Shown: positions 55,312-64,000 of the stretch, piece by piece
Layout of the letters: every line of letters starts with the position of its first letter
How positions within the stretch are numbered: position 1 is the stretch's first letter
DNA from: a virus
Virus record (IMG/VR): IMGVR_UViG_3300028394_000002
Coordinates: 32,998-96,997 of that record
Strand: one strand, 5' to 3'
Length of the DNA: 64,000 nt
Notes under the pieces: generated by a model
What the model saw: the letters and a program-made list of their open reading frames with translations, nothing else
What the model was told of the DNA's origin: nothing
Database searches by the model: none
Made by a program: the position numbers and the translations under genes

Positions 55312-57134
55312 TATATTAGTTGTTTAAGTTTTAGATTAACATTAACTTCATTTTCATTTTTAATATCCTCTAAATCTACATCTTTGAATAATTCTGTCCT
55401 AATATCAATAAATTCATTAATAATTCTATATGATTTAGGATATACCTTATTCATAATATTTTTTAATGTTAGAGGCAATACTTCACCTTTTAAAGTTACT
55501 GTATTACTCATTATATCACTATGACAGTTTTCAGCAAAGCTTACTAACGCCATACAAATCTTTAACCAATTTTTAATTTTGATAAAGTTAGTACTAGCAT
55601 TGAAGCATCTAAATTCAATTGTGTTAGATGGAGGATTAGTCAATCTTGTATTAAATAGTGCAGGTATAAAATTAGCCCAGCAATATCTAATATTAGTTTG
55701 ATCGTAATTTACTTTAGCCCCTTTAGGATGATTTTTGGTTTTATTCAATTTATCACTTGGAGGGGAATCAGCAGCTTTAGTAAAAAGTTCAGTATAATAG
55801 TTATCTACTCTAATTTTCATATCCATAATGGTGTTACAACCATCAAAATTAAAATCTAGATTAGGTAATCTTCTACAATACTTGTTTTCTCTTCTACTTT
55901 TAGGTAACATATTGAAGATATCCTCTTCTAAATGTTTTAGCAGCTTAAATAATAGCACTATATTTGTACTATTGAAATCAGCGGAACCTATGTGAGTGTG
56001 TATACCACATGTGTGATTTACTTCACCCTTATTAGCTAACTCATTACAAAGAGCTTGTAAATGAGCAAATCCATGATCACCTTTTAATACCCCAGTTATA
56101 ATTTCAGGACCGTATTTCTCACCTCTAGAGTTTGTAATACTACCATCTTTCTCAACCATAATATTATAATCTTGCATCATAGTAGGAGTAAAGGTACAAT
56201 CAGCCATCTCAATTTCCACACCAAAAGTATATTTCAAGCCTTCAGTTATTAAATTAGTTGGAGAATCTAATCCAAATTTGTAATTAAAATCTTTATTAAA
56301 AGGGTTATGTCTTTTAAAGTTTTTAAACTCAGGAAAGTAATAACCATTATCATATTGACGATATCCATCACTCTTTAGCTTAGATTTAAGAATTAATTGC
56401 CCAGATCTAGGACCAATAATAAATTTATCAGAATGATCTTTTAATATTTCATCACCATTTAATAAATAAACTATTTCAGAACTATAAGCACTGCTAAGAA
56501 CTTTAAGATTACAACTAATAAGCTTTTCTTTAGCGCCTCTATTAACTGGAACATTCTCTGCTGAAAATTGTGTTTCTGATATTTGAGTTACTTTAAAAGC
56601 ATACATTTTATACTCACTAACATAAAGTTGATTATCATAAAAGCACTTAAAATGATTTGTATGGGCTAATTCAGTATTTAAAACCCATTTAAAAGAATTT
56701 TCTTGGTTATTAATTAGAATTTTAGTACATAAAGATTTAATTACAAGTTTCTTATCAGCTAAAATCATATCTTGAATATAACCTTTATTACCGAAATGAT
56801 CTGTTACTAACTGATCTTCTTTAGCTTCAAATACTCTAGGACAACCTCTATGAACATATTTTTTTATATCTTTTTTATAATAAAAAGATTTAATAGATTC
56901 AACTCTAAATAATCCTATCCCCTCTTTACGATTAAAACATGTAATTGCTATGTCACCTCCCAAACCATGCATAAAACTAACTATTTCATACTTTTTAGGT
57001 TTATTATTTGACTCTTCTAAATCACCAACTAATTCTACAAAATCTCCGATAAAGTATTTTTCCTTACCTCTTTTTAGATATTTAAATCCATTAATTTGTT
57101 CTAAGCTAGCAAGGACTCTTTCTTTTTCTTCCAT
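55311..57134 (-). CDS. Amidoligase-family protein (PF12224-like)
   Basis: In the C-terminal part of this 607-residue protein, TFGVEIEMADC (about 303-313), a MVEKDGSI segment and CGIHTHIG (about 378) are the signature of the putative amidoligase enzymes of the glutamine-synthetase-like fold. NTIEFRCFNAS follows near 500. The first 290 residues hold several small beta-barrel-like segments (YFIGDFVELVGD and similar). Such enzymes join a carboxylate to an amine using ATP. It overlaps the second amidotransferase gene by 34 bases. The substrate is unknown. Confidence 0.78.
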   Translation of the reverse strand: MEEKERVLASLEQINGFKYLKRGKEKYFIGDFVELVGDLEESNNKPKKYEIVSFMHGLGGDIAITCFNRKEGIGLFRVESIKSFYYKKDIKKYVHRGCPRVFEAKEDQLVTDHFGNKGYIQDMILADKKLVIKSLCTKILINNQENSFKWVLNTELAHTNHFKCFYDNQLYVSEYKMYAFKVTQISETQFSAENVPVNRGAKEKLISCNLKVLSSAYSSEIVYLLNGDEILKDHSDKFIIGPRSGQLILKSKLKSDGYRQYDNGYYFPEFKNFKRHNPFNKDFNYKFGLDSPTNLITEGLKYTFGVEIEMADCTFTPTMMQDYNIMVEKDGSITNSRGEKYGPEIITGVLKGDHGFAHLQALCNELANKGEVNHTCGIHTHIGSADFNSTNIVLLFKLLKHLEEDIFNMLPKSRRENKYCRRLPNLDFNFDGCNTIMDMKIRVDNYYTELFTKAADSPPSDKLNKTKNHPKGAKVNYDQTNIRYCWANFIPALFNTRLTNPPSNTIEFRCFNASTNFIKIKNWLKICMALVSFAENCHSDIMSNTVTLKGEVLPLTLKNIMNKVYPKSYRIINEFIDIRTELFKDVDLEDIKNENEVNVNLKLKQLI

Positions 57135-58678
57135 AATTCAACAGTTTTAATATAAGTTTCACACACTTTTTCTTTCATTGTATCAAATTCATCTTTAAAA
57201 CATCTTAATGTCATTAAATCTAAATCACTTTCATGTTCTTCTATTACTCCATATAAGTCATCAAAAGAAATCATATTATCTTCACATAAATCAAAGATTT
57301 CAGATACTATTTTACTATCATCAGTAGCTTTAATAATATCATCAACACTTAAATTTTTAAGTAAGTTATTTTCTACCATAAATTGAGCTAAATAAGATTC
57401 TTCTATTTTACTAGTACTTAAAATTTCTGACTCAATAACAGGAGGATCTGTTTTTGGAGGTAATAAAGCAATATGTTTAGCATTATTAATTATATTTGAA
57501 AGATGGCGCTCATTAATCATGCAAGCTCTAACAAACTCTTTCTTTAATTCATAAACTACACCATCTACTAAACTAGTAGCACTAATACAAGAAGCTCCTT
57601 TAATAGTAGTTTCTTTTTGTTGAATATCCACTACATCTCCTTTAAAGAATACAAATTCAGAAGGTTTATCAGTTTTATGAATATTAGTCATTACAACAAC
57701 TTTAGTATTAGGCGCTAAAGGATTAATAGGTAGAAGTTTTTGATTGTAATAAAACTGAGCAAAGCCTAAAGTTAACTTGTTACCATCAATATTTTCAACA
57801 ACTAATTTACAATCAGCAACTTTAATTTCCCTTAATAAAAACCAATCATCTATTTCATACTTAATAGGATCTGTTGCTAAACTTGCTCTATCTGTTTGTA
57901 TCCAACCATTTAAATATTTAGCCCAATAAGCAGGAGCAGAGCCGCTACCAGCATACACATTACTACCGTAATTTGAGTGGTTAATAACTTTATTTTTAAG
58001 GGCTCTACTGGGTATAGCCACATCATTAATTATCCCTCCTTCAAATATAGTATATAAAATATTAGTACTAAACTCTGTAATTTCTGTACATCCAATAGCT
58101 TCTAAGCCTTCTTTTAAGCTGCTAATATACATACCTTCATTACTCATACCAAAATATAAAGGCCTTTGATTATTTAATCTAAAAGCTAATAAAAAGCTAT
58201 TTTCCTGACCTTTTTTTAATTTAATATTTTTATCAGCTACTAATAAACTAGCTGTACCATCAATCTGACTAAATATTTTAGCCCCAAAGTTACTATCCAT
58301 AATTTTATGCAGTAACTCTGTGTCAGTACCTGGATTAGTAGTATTATATTCTGTAGTTAAAGCCTCTGTATTATCTAATGTACCATTATGAGCTAACACA
58401 CAATTATCACCTTCAAAAGGATGTGCTGCAGATACAAAAGTTTTATAAGTTGAACCTGCTCTAACATGTCCTATTAAAGAACAATCAGGTATTATCTTAT
58501 TAAAATCTTTAGTAAGAAATTTAGAAGCCGCGTCTACTGATTTAACTACACCTGTTTGAGGAGTCCAGAAACCAGAAGCATCTTTACCCCTTTCTTGATT
58601 ATACATAAATAAGATCTTGACCTTATTAACATCAAATTTTTGTCCCTTATGACCACTAAAACCTATTAGTCCACACAT
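57101..58678 (-). CDS. Class II glutamine amidotransferase-like protein, complete motif set
   Basis: The 525-residue protein starts MCGLIGFSG with nucleophile Cys2. It has GHVRAGSTYKT (about 70), CVLAHNGTLDN (about 92-102), NPGTDTELLHKI (about 114-125) and DGTASLLVADK. These match the GlmS/AsnB-type glutaminase domain. No synthase or isomerase domain follows. Instead there are beta-rich segments resembling SH3-like barrels (about 270-380) and a helical C-terminus. It could supply ammonia or a transferred glutamyl group to the neighbouring ligases. The glutaminase call is strong; the pathway is inferred. Confidence 0.85.
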   Translation of the reverse strand: MCGLIGFSGHKGQKFDVNKVKILFMYNQERGKDASGFWTPQTGVVKSVDAASKFLTKDFNKIIPDCSLIGHVRAGSTYKTFVSAAHPFEGDNCVLAHNGTLDNTEALTTEYNTTNPGTDTELLHKIMDSNFGAKIFSQIDGTASLLVADKNIKLKKGQENSFLLAFRLNNQRPLYFGMSNEGMYISSLKEGLEAIGCTEITEFSTNILYTIFEGGIINDVAIPSRALKNKVINHSNYGSNVYAGSGSAPAYWAKYLNGWIQTDRASLATDPIKYEIDDWFLLREIKVADCKLVVENIDGNKLTLGFAQFYYNQKLLPINPLAPNTKVVVMTNIHKTDKPSEFVFFKGDVVDIQQKETTIKGASCISATSLVDGVVYELKKEFVRACMINERHLSNIINNAKHIALLPPKTDPPVIESEILSTSKIEESYLAQFMVENNLLKNLSVDDIIKATDDSKIVSEIFDLCEDNMISFDDLYGVIEEHESDLDLMTLRCFKDEFDTMKEKVCETYIKTVELWKKKKESLLA

Positions 58679-58689
58679 ATATTATTATT

Positions 58690-59601
58690 TTAGATAGCTT
58701 CTTCAACAGAAGCTGATTTTTTAATAGATTTATTTTCTTGCTTTTCAATAGTATAGTTGATATTATACTTATCACATAGGTATTTAGCTACATCAGAGTC
58801 ATTGTTATTAACACAATTAATGATAGCTAAGCAGTCATCCATATGCTCATCCATAACAAACTTCTCGTTATTAATTTTATCAATAGCTGCAAAAGTATTA
58901 TCAAATACAAATTTAGTATGTTCTTTACTTTGAAACCAATTAATACCTAAAGTACGTAATTCAGCTGTAACACTACCAATACGATGCTCACCCGCTTTAC
59001 CATAAAGTTTTCTACGTAAAGCCCCATTAGGATTCATTATAATACTAGGTACAGTTAGATACAAGTCTAGTACACGAAGTAAATTAATATCTGTTTCATA
59101 ACCTCTTTCTTTATAAGAAACATGAAGATGCTTACCAATTGATCTTAAATTACCATCAGTAGCTTTAGGAGATTCATTCATTTCTAAATTCCAGAAATTA
59201 AAGCTTGCTGAACATCCAAACAATCTAGCAGCATCAGTATCTAGCTCTTTATCAGAAAAGCTAATAGCATCAGCACTATCGTCATTTAAAACTATTAACC
59301 CTTTGCTTTCTATCTCTTTATTTATTTTATCTAGTATCCACTGACAATCATTATACATTTTAATATATGAATTTGTAGGTGGTAAAGTAAGCTCTAAGGC
59401 GACATTATCTTCTTGTACTCCATAACCAAGCTTTAGGAATCTAGGAAGGTCTTTCGACCCTCCTATTAATCCTACAGCACTTACATGTTCTCCAGTATTT
59501 ATATCAACTATGAAAAACTCTGGATCACTCCCTAATCTAACATTAGTAATTGGATTTAAATTATCTGGATTTAGTTTTTCTACTGTTATTTTATTATTCA
59601 T
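58690..59601 (-). CDS. COOH-NH2 ligase type 2 (phage phiEco32-type amidoligase)
   Basis: The 303-residue protein contains LGSDPEFFIV (Glu28), QEDNVALE (63-70) and ARLFGCSASFNFW (Cys130). GKHLHVSY (His158, His160), RRKLYGKAGEHR (197-207) and VTAELRTLG (Glu214) follow. This is the ordered motif set of the phage COOH-NH2 ligase type 2 family described with phiEco32-like phages. Family members are predicted to form amide bonds between carboxyl and amino groups. It lies between a class II and a class I amidotransferase gene. Substrate is not known. Confidence 0.85.
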   Translation of the reverse strand: MNNKITVEKLNPDNLNPITNVRLGSDPEFFIVDINTGEHVSAVGLIGGSKDLPRFLKLGYGVQEDNVALELTLPPTNSYIKMYNDCQWILDKINKEIESKGLIVLNDDSADAISFSDKELDTDAARLFGCSASFNFWNLEMNESPKATDGNLRSIGKHLHVSYKERGYETDINLLRVLDLYLTVPSIIMNPNGALRRKLYGKAGEHRIGSVTAELRTLGINWFQSKEHTKFVFDNTFAAIDKINNEKFVMDEHMDDCLAIINCVNNNDSDVAKYLCDKYNINYTIEKQENKSIKKSASVEEAI

Positions 59602-59602
59602 T

Positions 59603-60364
59603 TTAAGCTAATATTGATTTTTCTATTTTAATTAATTTTTGTAATCTAGGGCTTCTAGCTATTAGACTATCCACTAAAATGTCAGACAAATCGCAAGAAC
59701 TAGCTTTCTCAGGATGAAACTGAACACCAATAATAGGTAATTTTGCATGTGCAAAACCTTCTAAAATATTGTGAGCTCCGTTTTGTCTATCCCAAGAAAC
59801 AGCTTTTTCCCATAATAAAGGTATTAACTCAGTATTATGTTCTAAAGCTTGTTTACTAATTCCTTGATGATGGAAAGTATTTACAGTTGTAGTAGCATAT
59901 GTCCAAGAAGGATGAATATTTTCTTGCATATATTTTGCATTAACTACACATTTGTTAATTTCTTTATCACCATCTTCAGAATAACCATGATATGGTGTTA
60001 TGTTTTGAATAAGAGGTATACCAAAATATATTGCTAATTGTTGATATCCTAAACAAATACCAAATACAGGAGTTCCCACTTCAATATATTTAGGTAAATT
60101 ATTCTTAAAAAAGTAATCCTTAAAAGGGTCACTTGAGCCATTCATAAAGCCTGGTACAGCATTATAATGAGTGGTTTGAACATCTTGTCCACCTGGCAAT
60201 ACAACTAAATCTAAATCTTCTCTAATGTCTTCGTTTGGTGTAAGCATTTCTACTTGACCAAACTTAGCAAAATATTCAAGATAAGTTTTTTGTATTCCAA
60301 ATGAATTCTCACCTAGGCTCCAAGCTGGAATACCTATTACTGGTTTCTTAGTTTTATTTGACAT
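59603..60364 (-). CDS. Class I glutamine amidotransferase / gamma-glutamyl hydrolase-like (peptidase C26)
   Basis: In the 253-residue protein, VVLPGGQDV (54-62), FGICLGYQQLA with nucleophile Cys104, NTFHHQG and VGVQFHPE-like GVQFHPEKAS (His217, Glu219) form the class I amidotransferase triad. The overall pattern is that of PuuD/gamma-glutamyl hydrolase relatives (GIPAWSLG at the start). It should cleave gamma-glutamyl amide bonds. One gene away from two ligases, it could remove or recycle glutamyl groups. The family is secure and the substrate unknown. Confidence 0.85.
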   Translation of the reverse strand: MSNKTKKPVIGIPAWSLGENSFGIQKTYLEYFAKFGQVEMLTPNEDIREDLDLVVLPGGQDVQTTHYNAVPGFMNGSSDPFKDYFFKNNLPKYIEVGTPVFGICLGYQQLAIYFGIPLIQNITPYHGYSEDGDKEINKCVVNAKYMQENIHPSWTYATTTVNTFHHQGISKQALEHNTELIPLLWEKAVSWDRQNGAHNILEGFAHAKLPIIGVQFHPEKASSCDLSDILVDSLIARSPRLQKLIKIEKSILA

Positions 60365-60369
60365 TTTAA

Positions 60370-61179
60370 TTATTGTAAATAAGTTTTTAATTTTTCTATT
60401 TTATTACCATACTCATCAATAGAATTTAAATCTTTTTGAGCTGATTCTTTTGTAGCATCATAATACCAAACTCTTTTATTAATTGTAGAACAATAAGAAG
60501 TTCTAAAACCACTTGGCATAATTGTAGGTAAGTAATTTAATAAAATATTATATACTTGACTTAAAGTACAAGTTGGATAATAGTATCTACAAATCATAAA
60601 GATATCTCCAACACTACGTCTTTTACCTGCGGCTGTTTGAACATCTCTATTATCTACAAAGATAGTATCTTTATTTGTATTATAATCAGTAAAGAAAGCC
60701 CTCAAGAAACCTGATAAGCTTTGAGTTTTTCTATTTCTTAACAAACCTGGTAATCTAATTGAACTAGGGTTAGCTTCAATAATTTGATATTGAATATCTA
60801 AAAATAAATCGGCTTTTACTTCATCACTTAAAGCTGGTTCAACAACAGGTTCTACATATATTTGCGCGTCATTTAAAGTAATTGGTGTAGTTTGTGTATT
60901 AAGATATATAAGTACATTACCATTATCTATTATTATATACACAATTTTTCCTGTATTTCCATTTGAAGTAACTAAAATATCACCGTCTTTAAATTCTTTA
61001 TTATCAGATAACCTTTTAACACCGCCAATACTGAAATTTGCATTACATATAAAATCTGCTAAAGGTTTAGAAATAACTATATCATTAACAGTATTTACAT
61101 AATTATTTTTAGATTTTAAAATGTACTCTAAATTTGTTGATCTTGACTTAAATTTTGTAATTAAATAGTTTGTAGGCAT
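60370..61179 (-). CDS. Hypothetical island protein, 269 residues
   Basis: After a short N-terminal helix, residues about 55-115 look like a small beta barrel (FKDGDILVTSNGNTGKIVYI). Helical regions follow, with RKTQSLSGFLRAFFTDYN and AAGKRRSVGDIFMICRYYYP. No catalytic motif is recognised. The barrel resembles segments in neighbouring ligase and amidotransferase proteins, so it may be an accessory or substrate-binding subunit. It overlaps the next gene by 19 bases. Confidence 0.6.
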   Translation of the reverse strand: MPTNYLITKFKSRSTNLEYILKSKNNYVNTVNDIVISKPLADFICNANFSIGGVKRLSDNKEFKDGDILVTSNGNTGKIVYIIIDNGNVLIYLNTQTTPITLNDAQIYVEPVVEPALSDEVKADLFLDIQYQIIEANPSSIRLPGLLRNRKTQSLSGFLRAFFTDYNTNKDTIFVDNRDVQTAAGKRRSVGDIFMICRYYYPTCTLSQVYNILLNYLPTIMPSGFRTSYCSTINKRVWYYDATKESAQKDLNSIDEYGNKIEKLKTYLQ

Positions 61180-62117
61180 GGGGTTTGTTTTTTAGTTAAT
61201 TGTTTATTTTTTAAAATTGATTTTTCTATATTAGTCCAAAGTTCTGTTTTAGTAGTACTTTCAACTAATCTATTGTATTGATTTTCATATTCTTCTCTAG
61301 TAAAAGTTATACCTAAAGTAAGAGGAGTTAATTGTAAAGCTTTAGTTAATTCTAGCTGATTCTTTAAATGCTCTCTAAAATTAGTAACATTTAAATCTGG
61401 ATTTAAAGTTTGTACTAAAATATTCCAAGCACTAGGACTTCCTGAAGGTATATAGTTAAATACTGGATTACCATTACTTACTGCATAATTAGTAGTTGAT
61501 GTAGTAATAGCTTCATAAGGAGTTAATCTATAAGCTACTTGTAATAATACTAGTAAATCTTTATCTGGATACAATTCAACTAGTTCTATAAATCTAGCTG
61601 GAACATGTGAACAAAAATCAACATGGAGATTTCTAATTGTTTGCCAACTAAGTTTTAAAAGAGCTTCTTCATTCCAATCTATTTTAGAGTAATCTATAAC
61701 TATACATAATTTAGTAGCAGTTATTGAAGATATTTCACAAATAAGGCCTATTTTTTGTAATAATCTAACATATAATTCTATATATTCTAGTTTAGAATAT
61801 TTATCTTTTAAAGGATTTACAAAATCAGTTAGGCTAATAGTCATTTCAGCGTAACAATTTTTAAATTGTACATTTTCTCCTGAAATACATTTATAGAATA
61901 ACCCGACTTTTTTTTGAAATTTACCTTCAAATAATACATCTCCAGATTTTTGGAAATCTACAAATATAGCTTGGCAACAGCCTTTTATTACTTTAATAAT
62001 CTCTTCTTTAGGCTCTCTTGTATCTAAACGATGGTAAACTTTAACTTTACCTCTTTCATAATCAAATAAGCCTTTTTTTATTAATTGTCTTAATACAGGT
62101 TTAGTTTTATCTTCCAT
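61161..62117 (-). CDS. Hypothetical island protein, 318 residues
   Basis: The mixed alpha/beta protein has GLFYKCISGENVQFKNCYAE, KLCIVIDYSKIDWNEEAL and HVDFCSHVPARFIELVELYP. It has no membrane segment. I cannot match it to a known family. Its overlaps with the ATP-grasp gene (11 bases) and the 269-residue gene place it firmly in the amidoligase operon, so it may be a substrate or partner of the pathway. Confidence 0.6.
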   Translation of the reverse strand: MEDKTKPVLRQLIKKGLFDYERGKVKVYHRLDTREPKEEIIKVIKGCCQAIFVDFQKSGDVLFEGKFQKKVGLFYKCISGENVQFKNCYAEMTISLTDFVNPLKDKYSKLEYIELYVRLLQKIGLICEISSITATKLCIVIDYSKIDWNEEALLKLSWQTIRNLHVDFCSHVPARFIELVELYPDKDLLVLLQVAYRLTPYEAITTSTTNYAVSNGNPVFNYIPSGSPSAWNILVQTLNPDLNVTNFREHLKNQLELTKALQLTPLTLGITFTREEYENQYNRLVESTTKTELWTNIEKSILKNKQLTKKQTPCLQTI

Positions 62118-62961
62118 TTTTACTATTAATTATTTTAGGTATTTCTATTAAATATTTTTGCAATGTGATATCACCAAAACTTGGAGCACTAGCTGATTCT
62201 ACAATTAACCAATCTGAGTTATTCTCTTTATTAGGTAAAGATACTATAACATCAAATGCGCAAATATCTAATCCTAGTGATTTTTGAGCTTTTACACAAT
62301 CTGCTACAATATCATTCCAATTGTTAGGCTTCTTAAAGCTTGGATTACTCTCTAAAGCCCAAGTAACTACATCATCATGATACTGCCAAGTATTTTCTGG
62401 GGCATCACTCTTTAGTAACTTTCTACAAGCATAGAAACAACCAAACTTACTTATATGTAATCTATACTCTCTACCAAGTGGTTGAAATTTCTCAAAGATA
62501 TAATTACTTAAATTTTTACCCACCATCCATTGTTCTAATGCTTGTTGATTATCTAGTTTATAATTACCTGTACCTCTACTACCAAATTGATGTTTAGCAA
62601 TAATAGGATAAGGTAAATTATCATAATCAATAAGATCTTCATGAATATTTATAAATGCTTGTACACCTTCTGCTTTTGTAAACCAATTAGCTGTTTTAAC
62701 ACCAGCTCTAGTAAAACATTGTTTCATCAATAACTTACTAGCACTATTCTTAATACCTTGTACACTATTAACCTCTGTTCTAACTTTACCATCATTTAGC
62801 GAGGTTGTACTACCTAACCTTACAACGCTCCTACCTTTACATAACTGTAATTGTTTTCTGAGTGGTTTATGGCTAGGATGCCTAGTTAGTACAAGAGTCC
62901 TAAAAAATGTAATAATCTTTTTAGCTTGTTTTAAGCTACTTTTTTTCTTCTTTAATATCAT
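62107..62961 (-). CDS. ATP-grasp ligase
   Basis: The 284-residue protein contains VVRLGSTTS (47-54) and YPIIAKHQFGSRGTGNY, with Lys123 and a glycine-rich loop at 127-132. NYIFEKFQ (Glu157), GREYRLHI, CAFDVIV (Asp237) and WLIVESASAPSFG (Glu255) complete the ATP-binding and metal-binding order of ATP-grasp ligases of the RimK-like type. These join carboxylates to amines through an acyl phosphate. In phage islands such as those of phiEco32-like phages this fold accompanies COOH-NH2 ligases and amidotransferases. Substrate is unknown. Confidence 0.83.
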   Translation of the reverse strand: MILKKKKSSLKQAKKIITFFRTLVLTRHPSHKPLRKQLQLCKGRSVVRLGSTTSLNDGKVRTEVNSVQGIKNSASKLLMKQCFTRAGVKTANWFTKAEGVQAFINIHEDLIDYDNLPYPIIAKHQFGSRGTGNYKLDNQQALEQWMVGKNLSNYIFEKFQPLGREYRLHISKFGCFYACRKLLKSDAPENTWQYHDDVVTWALESNPSFKKPNNWNDIVADCVKAQKSLGLDICAFDVIVSLPNKENNSDWLIVESASAPSFGDITLQKYLIEIPKIINSKNGR

Positions 62962-63692
62962 ATAGCTTTTTCTACTTTAAATTGTTTGTAATCTAATTTA
63001 TAAGACACTATACCTAAATTATGAGTACTTGTATCACCTTTTAAAGTACTAAAATCTTGAGGTATTGGTCCATATTTAAGTATTTCTTCTATTTTAGTAA
63101 TACTTGATCTAACTAGACTTACATCAGGTTGATAAATTTTATCACTTTTTAAGAATTTTATAGGATTAATACTTGTATCATCATAAGTTTGTCCAGCTCT
63201 TAATAACAAACTGTATAGACTTATCATATAAGTACTTTCTGCCCATATTTTAGGTAGCTCAACTAAATATAAATTATCAGATACTTCACTAATTATTGTA
63301 TTAGACTTAATATCTATATCAAGTAATTCCTCAAAATAATTAATAAAGTATTCTAAATGTTTATGATATTTAGCTAATCTATCTTTTTCAACAATAAAGT
63401 CTTTCTCATTGTAAGTATGATTATACTTGTAAGGACATATAGAGATAGCCATATATACTAGTTCACTTTCAAGTATCCCTTGTTTGCCTTTTAAATGTAA
63501 TCCATGAGCATAAATAGATTTATCAGTATTTTCAGCAAATATTACATCATTTAAATAATCTTTACAGGGACTAATAGGTTGAATAGTTTCATACTCATTT
63601 TCATTAACTATTTTACAGAAAGCGAATCCCATATTATTAGACCTACCTTCTGATAAAATGTTTCTGTTTTGGGTGTTTGTAATTTTTATCAT
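62958..63692 (-). CDS. Hypothetical island protein, 244 residues
   Basis: The mixed protein has SEGRSNNMGFAFCKIVNEN at the start, GLHLKGKQGILESELVYMAI, and a long helical middle (about 100-150). Its start overlaps nothing, but its end overlaps the ATP-grasp gene by four bases. No family is recognised. The conserved-looking SxxMGFAFC segment and the position suggest a partner of the ATP-grasp enzyme. Confidence 0.6.
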   Translation of the reverse strand: MIKITNTQNRNILSEGRSNNMGFAFCKIVNENEYETIQPISPCKDYLNDVIFAENTDKSIYAHGLHLKGKQGILESELVYMAISICPYKYNHTYNEKDFIVEKDRLAKYHKHLEYFINYFEELLDIDIKSNTIISEVSDNLYLVELPKIWAESTYMISLYSLLLRAGQTYDDTSINPIKFLKSDKIYQPDVSLVRSSITKIEEILKYGPIPQDFSTLKGDTSTHNLGIVSYKLDYKQFKVEKAI

Positions 63693-64000
63693 TTAAATAG
63701 TAATTTTTTTAACATTTTTCATATAAGTAGGCTCTATTCTACCTGTTCTTAAATTCTTCAAATAGACTACATCAAGAGGGCTATTTTTAGTATTCTTAAT
63801 GGTATACTTGTTGTTAATACTAGCAGTTATTTTAATAACTTGACATTTAGCATTTCTTTCAAAAGGTAACTTTTTGTTATTAATTAATCTAACTGTGTCA
63901 TCAACTTTAACTGTTAAATCTTTACCAAACTTTTGTAGAAAAATAACTGGTAATACTATTGTTAATGTAACATCACTATAAAGCCAACAACCTGAGCTTC
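63693..64000 (-). CDS. Hypothetical protein with SH3-like region, 5' end outside the window
   Basis: Read on the - strand, the frame is open from base 64000 down to a TAA at 63695-63693, with no start codon that is clearly the gene start. About 101 C-terminal residues are visible. They are beta-rich, with VKVDDTVRLINNKK, CQVIKITASINNKYTI and VVYLKNLRTGRIEPT, and end in a Lys-rich tail. The pattern resembles an SH3-like barrel similar to those in the neighbouring ligase and amidotransferase proteins. The gene continues outside the window. Confidence 0.6.
   Translation of the reverse strand, partial: SSGCWLYSDVTLTIVLPVIFLQKFGKDLTVKVDDTVRLINNKKLPFERNAKCQVIKITASINNKYTIKNTKNSPLDVVYLKNLRTGRIEPTYMKNVKKITI

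Noticed and set aside
1-64000. tRNA genes, CRISPR arrays, insertion sequences, group I/II introns, inteins
   Set aside because: No cloverleaf-like sequence, regularly spaced repeats, transposase motif, intron core or intein block was recognised by eye. A covariance-model and profile scan would be needed to exclude them fully.

Overview
The window is a 64 kb piece of an AT-rich, tailed double-stranded DNA phage that I assign to the crAss-like phages (Crassvirales). The host is probably a member of the Bacteroidota. The assignment rests on a single-polypeptide virion RNA polymerase carrying the DFDID catalytic signature. It also rests on a chain of giant virion-cargo proteins behind small ring proteins and a muzzle/stabilisation protein, and on a split genome with a virion module on one strand converging on a replication module on the other. 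No integrase, transposon, tRNA, rRNA or CRISPR array was seen. The standard bacterial code applies: TAG ends several genes and is absent inside the very long reading frames.

Positions 1-2067 (+) look like a lysis cassette: small membrane proteins, a DUF5675 protein, a two-helix holin-like protein and a lipoprotein with a C-terminal membrane segment (spanin-like). It ends in a strong intrinsic terminator. Positions 2077-39486 (+) hold the virion module: three neck/ring proteins, the muzzle/stabilisation protein, a 1643-residue protein with a metalloprotease motif and peptidoglycan-binding repeats, and a glycine-zipper virion protein. Next comes a 677-codon gene that appears to be extended by a programmed -1 frameshift into a murein-hydrolase-like domain. 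A 2324-residue cargo protein, the 2271-residue virion RNA polymerase, a small ferritin-like protein, a 496-residue protein and a 1389-residue protein with a RecB-like nuclease domain complete the module. It is separated from the opposite-strand module by a bidirectional terminator at 39495-39526.

Positions 39531-53566 (-) encode nucleotide metabolism and DNA replication/recombination. The genes include a PhoH ATPase, an adenosylcobalamin-type ribonucleotide reductase, dUTPase, a dATP/dGTP diphosphohydrolase-like protein, a DnaQ-like exonuclease and a 5'-3' exonuclease. A RusA-like resolvase, a primase-like protein, an SSB-like protein, a RecT-like annealing protein and a DnaB-like ATPase follow, with several unknown proteins between them. 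Positions 53569-64000 (-) form a nearly gapless island of amide-bond chemistry. It has two class II glutamine amidotransferase-like proteins, two different amidoligase families, a class I amidotransferase/gamma-glutamyl hydrolase-like protein and an ATP-grasp ligase, plus unknown proteins. This looks like a phage pathway that makes or breaks glutamyl or peptide amide bonds, with an unknown substrate.

The two observations most worth following are the frameshift signal at 17978-18025 (A AAA AAG heptamer, stop codon, stem-loop and an open -1 frame encoding a lysozyme-like domain) and the amidoligase/amidotransferase island. All functional names come from motif and family recognition by eye; no database search was run.
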